DNA of 64,000 nt. Source: Pseudomonas tolaasii NCPPB 2192. GTDB taxonomy: Bacteria > Pseudomonadota > Gammaproteobacteria > Pseudomonadales > Pseudomonadaceae. Below the pieces are notes generated by a model. It was not told the DNA's origin, made no database searches, and saw only the letters and a list, made by a program, of their open reading frames with translations. The DNA lies in NCBI RefSeq assembly GCF_002813445.1, contig NZ_PHHD01000001.1:4774001-4838000 (forward strand). The letters run 5' to 3'. The position numbers were made by a program, and so were the translations under genes. Below, piece by piece: positions 42,725 through 51,916 of the stretch. Numbering within the stretch: the stretch's first letter is position 1; every line of letters starts with the position of its first letter.

Positions 42725-43488
42725 ACAAACACCACTTCAAAGGGTTGCAGCAAACGCTCCACCACGTACGGCGCCAGCACCGGGGGGAGGCCAATGTGCG
42801 GGTCGCCTTCCAACTGGCTGGCAAAGGCGTGGATGGCGTGACGTTTGCGCGCCACCGCCTCGGGAGTCAGCAGGATCTTGCGCGCGCGATGCCACGGCAC
42901 CTGGCTGTCTTCCGGGGTTGCCCAGTGCCAGGTCCACACCGGCAGCTCAAACAACGCAGCGCCCACGGCCGCGGCTGCACGCGCACTGGCACGCCCAACG
43001 GCCTCATGGTCACAGTGGCCGTCTTCCCGCCAGGTGCTGAACACCACGTCGGTGGGCTTGAGATGGCGCTGAATAAACGCGCTCAGCTGGTTTTCCCTGG
43101 CGGCGACCTGGCTGTCGGCAAAGCCTGCCCGCAGCCATTTCAAACTGTGCAGCGGCACGCCCAGGCGATGCAGGGCCTGGGCCGATTCCTGCGGGCGCAC
43201 CACGCTCAAGCGCTCCACCGGCCAGCGCTGCGAGCCTGGATGGCTGGCGCTGCCATCGGTGACCGAAATCAATTGAATCGGCCGACCGAGTTGCGCCAAA
43301 CCTTGCAGCAATCCGCCACAGCCGAGCACTTCGTCATCCGGGTGCGGCGCGATGATCACCGCGCGATGCCCTTCGGGCACCAGTTGCTCGACGCTTATCT
43401 CAAGCAGTTCGGCCATATGGGACGAGGCCTGCCACTGATGCAGCGGCGTGCCTTGGCCGACAATCGGGTTGGGTTTCATAGCTGCCAC
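42721..43488 (-). CDS. PIG-L family N-deacetylase
   Basis: This 255-residue enzyme has the full zinc/catalytic motif APHPDDEVLGCGG (near residue 53) and GHCDHEAVGRAS (near 160). It therefore has the residues to deacetylate N-acetylglucosamine-type groups or related amides, as MshB and PIG-L do. The start overlaps the acyl-CoA-dehydrogenase-like gene by 13 bases, and the end overlaps the methyltransferase by four. A duplicated degenerate copy lies at 40528-41289. Substrate unknown. Confidence 0.87.
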   Translation of the reverse strand: MAAMKPNPIVGQGTPLHQWQASSHMAELLEISVEQLVPEGHRAVIIAPHPDDEVLGCGGLLQGLAQLGRPIQLISVTDGSASHPGSQRWPVERLSVVRPQESAQALHRLGVPLHSLKWLRAGFADSQVAARENQLSAFIQRHLKPTDVVFSTWREDGHCDHEAVGRASARAAAAVGAALFELPVWTWHWATPEDSQVPWHRARKILLTPEAVARKRHAIHAFASQLEGDPHIGLPPVLAPYVVERLLQPFEVVFV

Positions 43489-44474
43489 CTCCCTGCGGGT
43501 TCACTCGCGACCTGTTCACCAAGGGCCGCCAGGTCGCGTTCGGCATGGCTTTGCCGCACATACACCGGCAAGTCCGCCATCAGCTGCGCGAAGTGCGGGT
43601 CCTTGCAGTACGGCCCCGCGCCGAGCGCGCGGCCGACATGATGAATGACCTGCTCGACGGTATCTTCGATGCAGGCCCGGGCTTGTTGGGCGAGCTGGCG
43701 TGCGTCTGCCCGAGGGGTGCGGTCGACCTGTTCGGCACTGTCGCGCAGTACACAGGCGGCGCTGTTGAGCACACTGTCGACCGCGCCCAGGTGCGCCAAG
43801 GCATGGGGCTCGGGGCGTTTGCTGCAGTATTCGCGCAACGCCTCGGCCAGGCGTTGTGCCCCGCCGTACCAGCACGCGGCGATGCCGATACCGCCTTGCC
43901 AGAAACCAGGGCGGGCCAGGTAATCGCCGGGTCCGCCCACCGCAATGCCACGAGCTGCCTCGAACACCACTTCAACACTGCCGGTGGCCGCCATGCCCAC
44001 GGCATTCCAGCCTTCGTCGGTCACGCGCACGCCGGGCTGGTGCATGTCCACCGCGACCAATTGCTGACGGTCTTCTTCGTCCCAGGCCGTCAGCAAACCA
44101 TGGCTCACCACCGCCGCCCCGGAACACCAGGCTTTACGCCCTTCGACGATCAACCACTGGCCGTCGTGGCGTACCCGTACTTTGGCGGTGGGCGGCTCGG
44201 CGGCCCACATGCCCCACGTGCTGCCCTCAGGCGGCAGCGGGCTATGCAACTCGGCAAGAATCGCCAGCGCATCGGTGTGGCCTTCAAACAGTTTGCACAG
44301 GCGCAGATCGTGCCCGGCCACCTGCGCCAGGCGGCTGAACCGCTCCAGTGTCTGGCCGCCGCCAGGCAACGGCAGTTGGTCCAGACCTTCTTCCTGAAGA
44401 GCCTTCAGGGCATTTCCCAGCGCTTGCGTGTCCGCGTAACCCCGGTTGCCACGAAGGAATCCATGCAGGGCCAT
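43476..44474 (-). CDS. Acyl-CoA dehydrogenase-like protein
   Basis: The 332-residue protein is related to the acyl-CoA dehydrogenase superfamily: WGMWAAEPPTAKVRV and VEGRKAWCSGA correspond to the FAD-contact strands, and a helical C-terminal half follows. It is shorter than the usual 380 residues and no clear catalytic Glu is visible. It may therefore be an altered oxidase, a hydroxylase or a binding protein. The ATG at 44474 follows the glgX stop after one base (TGA-C-ATG), so translation is coupled to glgX. Its role in the cassette is unknown. Confidence 0.75.
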   Translation of the reverse strand: MALHGFLRGNRGYADTQALGNALKALQEEGLDQLPLPGGGQTLERFSRLAQVAGHDLRLCKLFEGHTDALAILAELHSPLPPEGSTWGMWAAEPPTAKVRVRHDGQWLIVEGRKAWCSGAAVVSHGLLTAWDEEDRQQLVAVDMHQPGVRVTDEGWNAVGMAATGSVEVVFEAARGIAVGGPGDYLARPGFWQGGIGIAACWYGGAQRLAEALREYCSKRPEPHALAHLGAVDSVLNSAACVLRDSAEQVDRTPRADARQLAQQARACIEDTVEQVIHHVGRALGAGPYCKDPHFAQLMADLPVYVRQSHAERDLAALGEQVASEPAGRWQL

Positions 44475-44475
44475 G

Positions 44476-46635
44476 TCACACCTCGTCGTCGCGCTGCAGT
44501 TCAAACAGCAACAGTGAACGGCCGGTCACGGCGTACTCGTGGTCGAACTCAAAGCGTTCCTGGCCACGCACCGCCGGCGCATTGGTGTCGAGCATGCAGG
44601 TCCAGAATTCGCCTTCGGGTACGGGAGGCAAGCGGAAATTGACCATGTCGTGATGGGCATTGACCACCAGCAACAAGGTGGCGTCGGCACCGGCGCGGCG
44701 AATGCCGGTTTCCTGGGCGCGGCCATCCATCAGCATGCCCAGGCAACGGCCATGGCTGTCCTGCCACTGTTCGGTGTTCATCTCGTTGCCATCCGGCGCC
44801 AGCCAGGTGACATCCTTGACGCCAATGTCTTCGTTGTAGTCGCCGACCAGAAACCGCCCACGGCGCAGGATCGGATACGCCAGGCGCAGCTTGATCAGGC
44901 GTTTGACAAACTTGAGCAGTGCCTTGCCGTCGTCGTCCAGGTCCCAGTTGACCCAGCCGATTTCACTGTCCTGGCAATAGGCGTTGTTGTTGCCGTGCTG
45001 GGTACGGGCGAATTCGTCACCCGCCACAATCATCGGTGTGCCTTGGGCCAGCAGCAGCGTGGCGAAGAAGTTGCGCATCTGGCGCAGGCGCAGCGCGTTG
45101 ATTTCCGGGTCGTCGGTGGGGCCTTCGACGCCATGGTTCCAGGACAGGTTGTTGTTGCTGCCGTCCTGGTTGTTTTCGTCATTGGCCTCGTTGTGCTTGT
45201 CGTTGTACGACACCAGGTCGTGCAGGGTGAAACCATCGTGGGCGGTGATGAAGTTCACCGAGCTGTAAGGACGTCGGCCACGGTGGTTGAACATCTCGCC
45301 CGAAGCGGTCATGCGCCCGGCAAAGTCCGCCAACTGGCCGTCGTCGCCTTTCCAGAACGCGCGCACGGTGTCGCGGAAACGGTCGTTCCATTCCACCCAG
45401 CCCGGCGGGAAGTTGCCCACCTGGTAGCCGCCGGGGCCGCAATCCCAGGGTTCGGCGATGAGTTTCAGCTGGCGCAGTACCGGGTCCTGGCGACAGGCCA
45501 CAAGGAAACTGTGGCGCTCGTCGAAACCGTCGCGGTAGCGCCCGAGAATGGTCGCCAGGTCAAAACGGAAGCCATCGACGTGCATCTCGGTGGCCCAGTA
45601 ACGCAGGGAGTCGGTGACCATCTGCAGCACGCAGGGGTGGCTGAGGTCCAGGGTGTTGCCGGTGCCGGAATCGTTGATGTAGAAACGCTTGTCGTCAGGC
45701 ATCAGGCGGTAATACGAGGCGTTGTCGATGCCACGCATGGACAGCGTCGGGCCGCGCTCGTTGCCTTCGGCGGTGTGGTTATAGACCACGTCCAGAATCA
45801 CTTCGAGCTTCTGCTCATGCAGGTGCGCGACCATTTCCTTGAATTCGGCGATCTTCCCGCTGGCCAGGTAGCGCGGGTCGGGGGCGAAAAACGCGATGCT
45901 GTTGTAGCCCCAATAGTTGGTCATGCCTTTTTGCAGCAGGTGCTGATCGTTGACGAAGGCATGCACCGGCAGCAATTCCACCGAGGAAACGCCCAGCTGG
46001 CGGATGTGCTTGAGCACGTCGTCTTCCATCAGCCCGGCACAGGTGCCGCGCACCGACTCACCCACCGACGGGTGGCGCATGCTGATGCCGCGCAAGTGGG
46101 TTTCGTAGATGATGGTGCGGTCCCACGGCACGCGCACCGGCTGGTCATTGCCCCAGGTGTGGGCCGGGTCGATCACCTTGCATTTGGGCACGAACGGCGC
46201 GCTGTCACGTTCATCGAAACTGAGGTCGTCATCGGGGTGGCCGATGGTGTAGCCAAACAGCGCCTCGGACCATTTAAGCTCGCCCACCAGTTGCTTGGCA
46301 TAGGGGTCGATCAGCAATTTGTTGGGGTTGAAGCGATGGCCGTTGGCCGGGTCATACGGGCCATATACGCGATAGCCGTAAATCAGCCCGGGGTGGGCAT
46401 CGGGCAGGTAGCCGTGGAAGGTTTCGTCGGTGTATTCGGGCAGCTCGATACGCTCCAGTTCCACTTCGCCGGCGTCATCGAACAGGCACAGTTCAACTTT
46501 GGTGGCGTTGGCCGAAAACAGCGCGAAATTCACGCCCAGGCCGTCCCAGGTGGCGCCGAGGGGGAAGGGCAAACCTTCACGAATCCGCGACGGCTCTTTG
46601 TCCGGCGCCGCTTGGCTTTTATCGGGTTTGCTCAT
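44476..46635 (-). CDS. glgX: Glycogen debranching enzyme GlgX
   Basis: This 719-residue GH13 enzyme hydrolyses alpha-1,6 branch points of glycogen, preferably after trimming. It has an N-terminal CBM48-like domain (about 20-110), then the catalytic barrel with VVYNHTAEGNERGP near 290, nucleophile Asp in DGFRFDLATILGR near 360, acid Glu in LIAEPWDCGPGGYQ near 400, and NFITAHDGFTLHDLVSYN. It is followed by the acyl-CoA-dehydrogenase-like gene with one base between them. It belongs with the trehalose/glycogen genes upstream, beyond the REPIN. Confidence 0.95.
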   Translation of the reverse strand: MSKPDKSQAAPDKEPSRIREGLPFPLGATWDGLGVNFALFSANATKVELCLFDDAGEVELERIELPEYTDETFHGYLPDAHPGLIYGYRVYGPYDPANGHRFNPNKLLIDPYAKQLVGELKWSEALFGYTIGHPDDDLSFDERDSAPFVPKCKVIDPAHTWGNDQPVRVPWDRTIIYETHLRGISMRHPSVGESVRGTCAGLMEDDVLKHIRQLGVSSVELLPVHAFVNDQHLLQKGMTNYWGYNSIAFFAPDPRYLASGKIAEFKEMVAHLHEQKLEVILDVVYNHTAEGNERGPTLSMRGIDNASYYRLMPDDKRFYINDSGTGNTLDLSHPCVLQMVTDSLRYWATEMHVDGFRFDLATILGRYRDGFDERHSFLVACRQDPVLRQLKLIAEPWDCGPGGYQVGNFPPGWVEWNDRFRDTVRAFWKGDDGQLADFAGRMTASGEMFNHRGRRPYSSVNFITAHDGFTLHDLVSYNDKHNEANDENNQDGSNNNLSWNHGVEGPTDDPEINALRLRQMRNFFATLLLAQGTPMIVAGDEFARTQHGNNNAYCQDSEIGWVNWDLDDDGKALLKFVKRLIKLRLAYPILRRGRFLVGDYNEDIGVKDVTWLAPDGNEMNTEQWQDSHGRCLGMLMDGRAQETGIRRAGADATLLLVVNAHHDMVNFRLPPVPEGEFWTCMLDTNAPAVRGQERFEFDHEYAVTGRSLLLFELQRDDEV

Positions 46636-46729
46636 GCTTGAGTTGCTCCTGCAAGGGGTCTTTTTTCAGGCCGAACGCGGCCTTGCTGGCTGCGTGCCAG
46701 TTGATTAGTCAGTTCGGAGTGCAATCCTT

Positions 46730-46801
46730 TGTGGGAGCGGGCTTGCCCGCGATAGCGTCGGCACATGCAGCATCGCTATCGCGGGCAAGCCCGCTCTCAC
46801 A
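46730..46801. repeat. REPIN, GI-like
   Basis: Two 28-base near-identical inverted arms have core GTGGGAGCGGGCTTGCCCGCG. They lie between glgX and the DUF2934 gene, so the two parts of the alpha-glucan locus are separated by this element. Confidence 0.88.
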
Positions 46802-46812
46802 GGGGTAGGCGG

Positions 46813-47067
46813 TTAGCCTGCGGGCTTCGGGGGAGCCTTGGGCTTTTTCGGCGCGGCAGGTTTGGCCGCCGCAGGTTTGGGCTTTGGTGCCGCCTTGGGT
46901 GCGGTTTTGGGCTTGGCCGCAGGCTTGGGTTTGCTCGGCGTCAGGGCTTCGGCTTCCGCCAGCTTGCGCGCCATTTCCCAGTGGCGTGCATCTTCCCCAT
47001 GGGGCTTGCCTTCAGATTCCCAGATCTGATGCGCCAACTCGCGAATACGTTTGTCTTCAGTACTCAT
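46813..47067 (-). CDS. DUF2934 protein with Lys/Pro/Ala tail
   Basis: This 84-residue protein has a DUF2934 domain (residues 3-38: IRELAHQIWESEGKPHGEDARHWEMARKL) followed by a low-complexity Pro-Ala-Lys tail (about 45-84). GAGGAG precedes the ATG by about seven bases. Such small proteins are frequent next to glycogen/trehalose genes in Pseudomonas; the function is unknown, and a DNA- or polyanion-binding tail is possible. Confidence 0.85.
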   Translation of the reverse strand: MSTEDKRIRELAHQIWESEGKPHGEDARHWEMARKLAEAEALTPSKPKPAAKPKTAPKAAPKPKPAAAKPAAPKKPKAPPKPAG

Positions 47068-47090
47068 CACAATGCTCCTCAGAGAAAATT

Positions 47091-49835
47091 TCAGCTTTCT
47101 TGATCGTCAGGATTGATAAAGACATTGACCGGGAAATCCCCCAGGGCAGTGCTGATCAGCAGCTCCTTGTCTGGTGTGACTGCGCCTGTGTGAAAAAGTC
47201 CCTTCCAGTTTTGCGTTGTGACGGCGAACGGTAATTTAACCCGTGTATCGCCCCAAACCGGCGCAGGGATATGAGGCACATCACCGTTTTCCAGCAGGGC
47301 GTGAGACCAACGCGGCACCACCACCAACAGCCGTTTTCCCTGATACTCGCGCAGGAAGGCAACCACGTTATCCGCGTGTTGGCCGGTCACTTCCAGCGGG
47401 GTATAGCTGCCGTTGCGGAACAGTTCGGGCTCGGCCTTGCGCAAGGCCAGACCTTGCGCAATCAGCGCCTGCTTGATACGCCCGTCACGCCAGTTGGACA
47501 GCAGCTCGCCGACGTCCGGTGGCGTGTTCAGCGCCCGCTGCCGAGCGTCGAAATCCACCGGGCGGCGGTTGTCCGGGTCCACCAGGCTTAAGTCCCAGAA
47601 CTCGGCGCCCTGGTACAGATCCGGCACGCCCGGCACGGTAAGACGAAGCAAGGTTTGCGCCAGCCCGTTCAAGGCGCCGGCGGGTGCGAGGGCGTGGGCA
47701 GCGTCACCGATTGCGGTGCGCAGCGGGCGGCCTTCATCACTGAGCAGCAAGCGTGACAGAAACGTTTCAACGCCTTGCTCATACGCCTCGTTCGGCGCGC
47801 TCCAGCTGCTTTGCAACTTGGCTTCGCGCAAGGCTTTCTGTTGCCATTGCCACAGGCGTTGCTGATAACCCTCAAGGTTTCCATCCAGCGGCCAGCTGCC
47901 CAGCAGCACCTGGTAAAGGATCAACTCATCGCCCGCCGACGGGCTGTCGGCATCGCTGCGCAAAGGCGCCGCCAGGGTGCGCCAGTGCTCGACCTGTTCG
48001 ACGTACCACGGCGCGCATTCACTCAGCACAGCCAGGCGCGCTCGCGAGTCTTCGCCACGCTTGTGATCGTGGGTGGCGGTGGCCAGCAGGTTGTCCGGGA
48101 AAGACTGCAAGCGTTGGTGATTGACCGAATGAAACTCGACCAAAGGCGCACTGAACTGCTCGGTGCTGAAGCCCACGTCATTGCGCGACAACAGCACCGC
48201 CGAGCGATAGAACGCGGTGTCTTCCACGGCCTTGGCGGCGGCAGGCGACGTCAACTGCTGAAAGCGCACGCAGGCATGCTTGAGGATCTTGCGCTCCCGG
48301 CCCACCGGGCGGTGACGCCACGGCTGGCCGCCGAGCCAGTTTTCCAGATGGTCGAGCACCGGCCAGTCGCCTTCGCCCAGGGTGCTGCGCGCGCCGTCCA
48401 TGGCTTGCTGGAAGAACACATCGTCTTCAGTGCTGCGGCCCCGGGCACTGATGTAGGTGCGGTATACCGGAAAGTGCACGATCAGTTCCTGCAACGCGCG
48501 GCGGATGGCGCCCAGGGTCAGGTCGCGGGTCATGACGTCGTCGCGGGCCACTTGCAGCAGGGCATGGGCCACGCTTTCAAAATCACCGCCAAGGGAGCCA
48601 TTGAGGATTTGCTGGCGCGCCAGCCGCGCCTCTTCGATAAACGCCGATGGGCGTTGGCTGTGACGGCTCCACAGTTCGGCCAGTGGTTCAAAACCCGCCG
48701 GGTCGTGTTGCAGCAGCGACAGCTGGTTCATGAATTCGTAGCCGGTGGTGCCGTCCACCTGCCAGTCTTCACGCAGGGTTTCGCCTTCGCCAAGAATCTT
48801 TTCCACGAAGATCGGCAAATGCCGCCCGGGTGACAGCGAATCCACGCGACGCCGCAGCTTGCGGCAGTACCCGCGCGGATCGGCCAGCCCGTCGATATGG
48901 TCGATGCGCAGGCCGTCCACCAGGCCTTCGCGGATCAGCTCGAAAATCTTGCCATGGGTGGCCTCGAAGACGGCCGTGCGTTCAACCCGCAGCCCGCCGA
49001 GCTCGTTGACGTCGAAGAAGCGCCGCCAGTTGATATCGTCTGCCGCGGTGCGCCAACTGGCGAGGCGGTAAGCCTGTTGTTCCAGCAGCTGATGCAGGCG
49101 GTTAAAACCCTCGGGTTGGCGCCCGTCGAACTCGGCAAGCCGTTGCTCGATGGCCGGCAGCACTTCGGTGGCTCGTTCGGCCAGCGCGTGTTTCAGCCAG
49201 GTGGCCTCGGCATGGGCGTCGTCCTGATAAGCGAGTGCGGTGAAACGGTCCGCGAGGGGCTTGAGCAACTCGCCGGAACCGAGAATCGTCGCGTAATCCT
49301 GTGGGCAGATGGGGAAGCGATGCTCGTAATGCTCGACATAAAAGGCGCCCTGGCCTGCGTCGAATTTCAGAGGCAGCGTGCCGGTTTGCAGGGCTTCACC
49401 GTAGTCGCTGCCCAGAAATGGCATCAACAGCTGGCCCTTGAGCAACGGGTCGGGAGAATGCCATTGGATGTCGAAAAACTCGCTGTAAGGGCTCAAACGC
49501 CCCCATTCCAGCAGGTCCAGCCACCACGGGTTATCCCCGCCGCCGACGGCCATGTGGTTGGACACAATGTCGAGGATCAACCCCATCTCGTGCTCACGCA
49601 GCGCGGCAACCAAACGCCGTAACGCGGGTTCGCCGCCCAGCTCGGGGTTTACCGTGGTCGGGTCCACCACGTCGTAGCCGTGCATGGAGCCGGCGCGGGC
49701 GCTGAGCAGGGGCGAAGCGTAAATATGACTGATGCCGAGTTTTGCGAAATACGGCACCAACGGCACCGCGTCATCCAGGGTGAAACCTTTATGAAATTGC
49801 AGGCGTTGCGTGGCGCGTAAGGCTGGGGTTTTCAT
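47091..49835 (-). CDS. treY: Malto-oligosyltrehalose synthase TreY
   Basis: This 914-residue GH13 enzyme converts the reducing end of alpha-1,4-glucan into a trehalosyl end. Family marks are LQFHKGFTLDDAVPLVPYFAKLGISHIYASPL, the catalytic part VDGLRIDHIDGLADPRGY near 305 and FVEKILGEGETLREDW near 345, and the C-terminal VPDLYQGAEFWDLSLVDPDN. It overlaps malQ by four bases and precedes a small DUF2934 gene. It works with TreZ to release trehalose. Confidence 0.94.
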   Translation of the reverse strand: MKTPALRATQRLQFHKGFTLDDAVPLVPYFAKLGISHIYASPLLSARAGSMHGYDVVDPTTVNPELGGEPALRRLVAALREHEMGLILDIVSNHMAVGGGDNPWWLDLLEWGRLSPYSEFFDIQWHSPDPLLKGQLLMPFLGSDYGEALQTGTLPLKFDAGQGAFYVEHYEHRFPICPQDYATILGSGELLKPLADRFTALAYQDDAHAEATWLKHALAERATEVLPAIEQRLAEFDGRQPEGFNRLHQLLEQQAYRLASWRTAADDINWRRFFDVNELGGLRVERTAVFEATHGKIFELIREGLVDGLRIDHIDGLADPRGYCRKLRRRVDSLSPGRHLPIFVEKILGEGETLREDWQVDGTTGYEFMNQLSLLQHDPAGFEPLAELWSRHSQRPSAFIEEARLARQQILNGSLGGDFESVAHALLQVARDDVMTRDLTLGAIRRALQELIVHFPVYRTYISARGRSTEDDVFFQQAMDGARSTLGEGDWPVLDHLENWLGGQPWRHRPVGRERKILKHACVRFQQLTSPAAAKAVEDTAFYRSAVLLSRNDVGFSTEQFSAPLVEFHSVNHQRLQSFPDNLLATATHDHKRGEDSRARLAVLSECAPWYVEQVEHWRTLAAPLRSDADSPSAGDELILYQVLLGSWPLDGNLEGYQQRLWQWQQKALREAKLQSSWSAPNEAYEQGVETFLSRLLLSDEGRPLRTAIGDAAHALAPAGALNGLAQTLLRLTVPGVPDLYQGAEFWDLSLVDPDNRRPVDFDARQRALNTPPDVGELLSNWRDGRIKQALIAQGLALRKAEPELFRNGSYTPLEVTGQHADNVVAFLREYQGKRLLVVVPRWSHALLENGDVPHIPAPVWGDTRVKLPFAVTTQNWKGLFHTGAVTPDKELLISTALGDFPVNVFINPDDQES

Positions 49836-51916
49836 CGGTCACGCTCGTGGGCCTGGTTGCGCGCAACCGCCAATAGTTCGAGGCGGCGCGCGGCGCTTTC
49901 ATGGTCGAGCAGGCTGGCCGCCTCACCGGGGAAACGGCGGCGCCAGTTCGGGTGTGTGTCGAGGGTGCCGGGCAGGTTGGCCTGTTCTTCCACGCCCAGC
50001 GCGTCTTCCAGCGGCAACAGCACCAGTGGCGCGCGGGTGTGGCCGAGGTAGCGCACACTGGCGTCGATCATGTGATCGGTGTCGTTGCGGATCTCGTCGA
50101 CAAAGTTCTGCGGGTCCTGGCTTAACGCCTGGCGCAGCGCCTGGCGTTCACGCAGGCGATGCTCGCTCCATTGCTCTACGGTCGGCGCATCGATCAGGCC
50201 GAGCTGAATATTCCACTCGATATCACGGCTGTGCCACCAGCCATTGAGCGTGGGCAGGTCATGGGTGCTGGTGGTCGCCAGGGCGTTGTCCGGCCAGTCG
50301 AGGATAGGCTTGAACTGGCCATCGTGGTTTTGCTCGAACAGCAGCACGCGCATACCCAGAATGGACCGTGCGATCAGCTTTTCACGCAGGCCATCCGGCA
50401 CTGTTCCGAGGTCTTCGCCCAGCACGATGGCCTGATGGCGATGGGATTCCAGCGCCAGCAGGCGCAACAGGTCATCCACCGGGTAATACAAATAGGCGCC
50501 TTCACGCGGCGAAGCCCCCATGGGGATGACCCACAGGCGTTGCAGGCCCATCACATGGTCAATACGTAAACCGCCGGCGTGGGCGAAGTTGGCGCGCAGC
50601 ATTTCGATAAAGGCCCGAAAGCCATTGCGTTTGAGGCCTTCGGGCGAAAATGCGGAAATGCCCCAGCCCTGTCCGGCGCGGTTGAGAATGTCAGGCGGGG
50701 CGCCCACCGTGAGGTCAGCGAGCAGTTCATCCTGACGGCTCCAGGCCTGACTGCCGCCGCCGTCGGCGCCCACGGCCAGGTCGGCGATCAGGCCGACGCC
50801 CATGCCGCTGCCGCGCGCCGCTTGTTGCGCGCGTTCCAGGCTACGGGCGATCAGCCATTGGCTGAAGGCGAAAAAGCCGATCTCTTCACGGTGTTCGTCG
50901 GCGAATTGCGCGAGTGCCGGGCTCTGCGGGTTGCGCCACTCTTCGGGCCAATGGCGCCAGTCGAGGTCGTCACCTGCGGCCGCGCGCACGGTTTGCACGG
51001 CTTCGAACCGGCAGTGGTTTTCCAGGGCTTCGCCCCCGGCCTGGCGGAAGCTCTGGAAATCGGCGTGTTGCGGGTGCCCGCCGTGGCGGAAGTCTGCATA
51101 GAGGGCGCGCAGCAGGCGTTGCTTGGCCTTGGCGGCGGCGGGCCAGTCGATCAGGTTCAGTTGCTCCAGGGCGTGCAACTCATCTTCCAGACCGGCCGCT
51201 TCGATGGCACCGCGTACTTCACGCTCGCCCAGAATGCACGCCGGCGAGGCATACAGGCTGTTGAGGAACAGGCGGCTGGAAGGCGAATAAGGGCTGTAGC
51301 GCTCGGGGTCGGCGCTGAACATCGCGTGCATCGGGCTGATGGCCAGGGCGTCGGCGCCGCGCTCGGCAGCGGAGCGCGCCAGATGTTCCAGTGCCAGGGT
51401 GTCACCAAAACCGCCGTCGCCCAGGCGGCGCAAGGCATAGAGTTGCGCGCTCAAGCCCCAGGCGCGGGCAGGGCGGCTGTCCACCGCTTCGGCCACGCTG
51501 TAGCAGTGAGTCGGCGCCACGGCGAGGGTAAAGATCTGCGCGGCGATGTGCACCTGGTGGTAGCCAAGGGCAATCACGCCGGGCAGCACGCCATCGCCAT
51601 CGAGGCGCAACTCCAGGGTTTCACCGTTTTCCAGGCTGACTAGGCACGGCGTGTCGGGCTCGAAGTAGCGGGCAAGGTCCAGGCCATCGCCGCTGTCGAT
51701 GGTCATCAAGGGCGGCAGGTGCTTGTCTTGTTGCACCTGCTCCAGTTCCAGCAGGCTGGCGTCGATCTTGGCGTCGGTGTCGGCCGGGTGGCCCAGGCCT
51801 TTGAGAACGGCGCGCAGGGCGTCGGGTTTCACGTGTTGCGGGCGGCCGTTTGCGTCGATCCAATCGACGGCCAGGCCCGCACGGCTGGCGAGAATTTCCA
51901 GGTTCGCTTCGCTCAA
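49832..51916 (-). CDS. malQ: 4-alpha-glucanotransferase MalQ
   Basis: The 694-residue GH77 enzyme disproportionates malto-oligosaccharides, trimming the glucan pool for TreY/GlgX and GlgA. It has FRAFIEMLRANFAHAGGLRIDHVMGLQRLWVIP near residue 440 (with the catalytic Asp) and ALESHRHQAIVLGEDLGTVP near 490 (Glu). The extended N-terminal region is normal for the family. It sits between treY and treZ with four-base overlaps at both ends. Confidence 0.93.
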   Translation of the reverse strand: MSEANLEILASRAGLAVDWIDANGRPQHVKPDALRAVLKGLGHPADTDAKIDASLLELEQVQQDKHLPPLMTIDSGDGLDLARYFEPDTPCLVSLENGETLELRLDGDGVLPGVIALGYHQVHIAAQIFTLAVAPTHCYSVAEAVDSRPARAWGLSAQLYALRRLGDGGFGDTLALEHLARSAAERGADALAISPMHAMFSADPERYSPYSPSSRLFLNSLYASPACILGEREVRGAIEAAGLEDELHALEQLNLIDWPAAAKAKQRLLRALYADFRHGGHPQHADFQSFRQAGGEALENHCRFEAVQTVRAAAGDDLDWRHWPEEWRNPQSPALAQFADEHREEIGFFAFSQWLIARSLERAQQAARGSGMGVGLIADLAVGADGGGSQAWSRQDELLADLTVGAPPDILNRAGQGWGISAFSPEGLKRNGFRAFIEMLRANFAHAGGLRIDHVMGLQRLWVIPMGASPREGAYLYYPVDDLLRLLALESHRHQAIVLGEDLGTVPDGLREKLIARSILGMRVLLFEQNHDGQFKPILDWPDNALATTSTHDLPTLNGWWHSRDIEWNIQLGLIDAPTVEQWSEHRLRERQALRQALSQDPQNFVDEIRNDTDHMIDASVRYLGHTRAPLVLLPLEDALGVEEQANLPGTLDTHPNWRRRFPGEAASLLDHESAARRLELLAVARNQAHERDR

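Noticed and set aside
44539..46641. 700-codon plus-strand frame opposite glgX
   Set aside because: It is the mirror frame of glgX; Val/His/Gln-rich, no motifs, no start signals.
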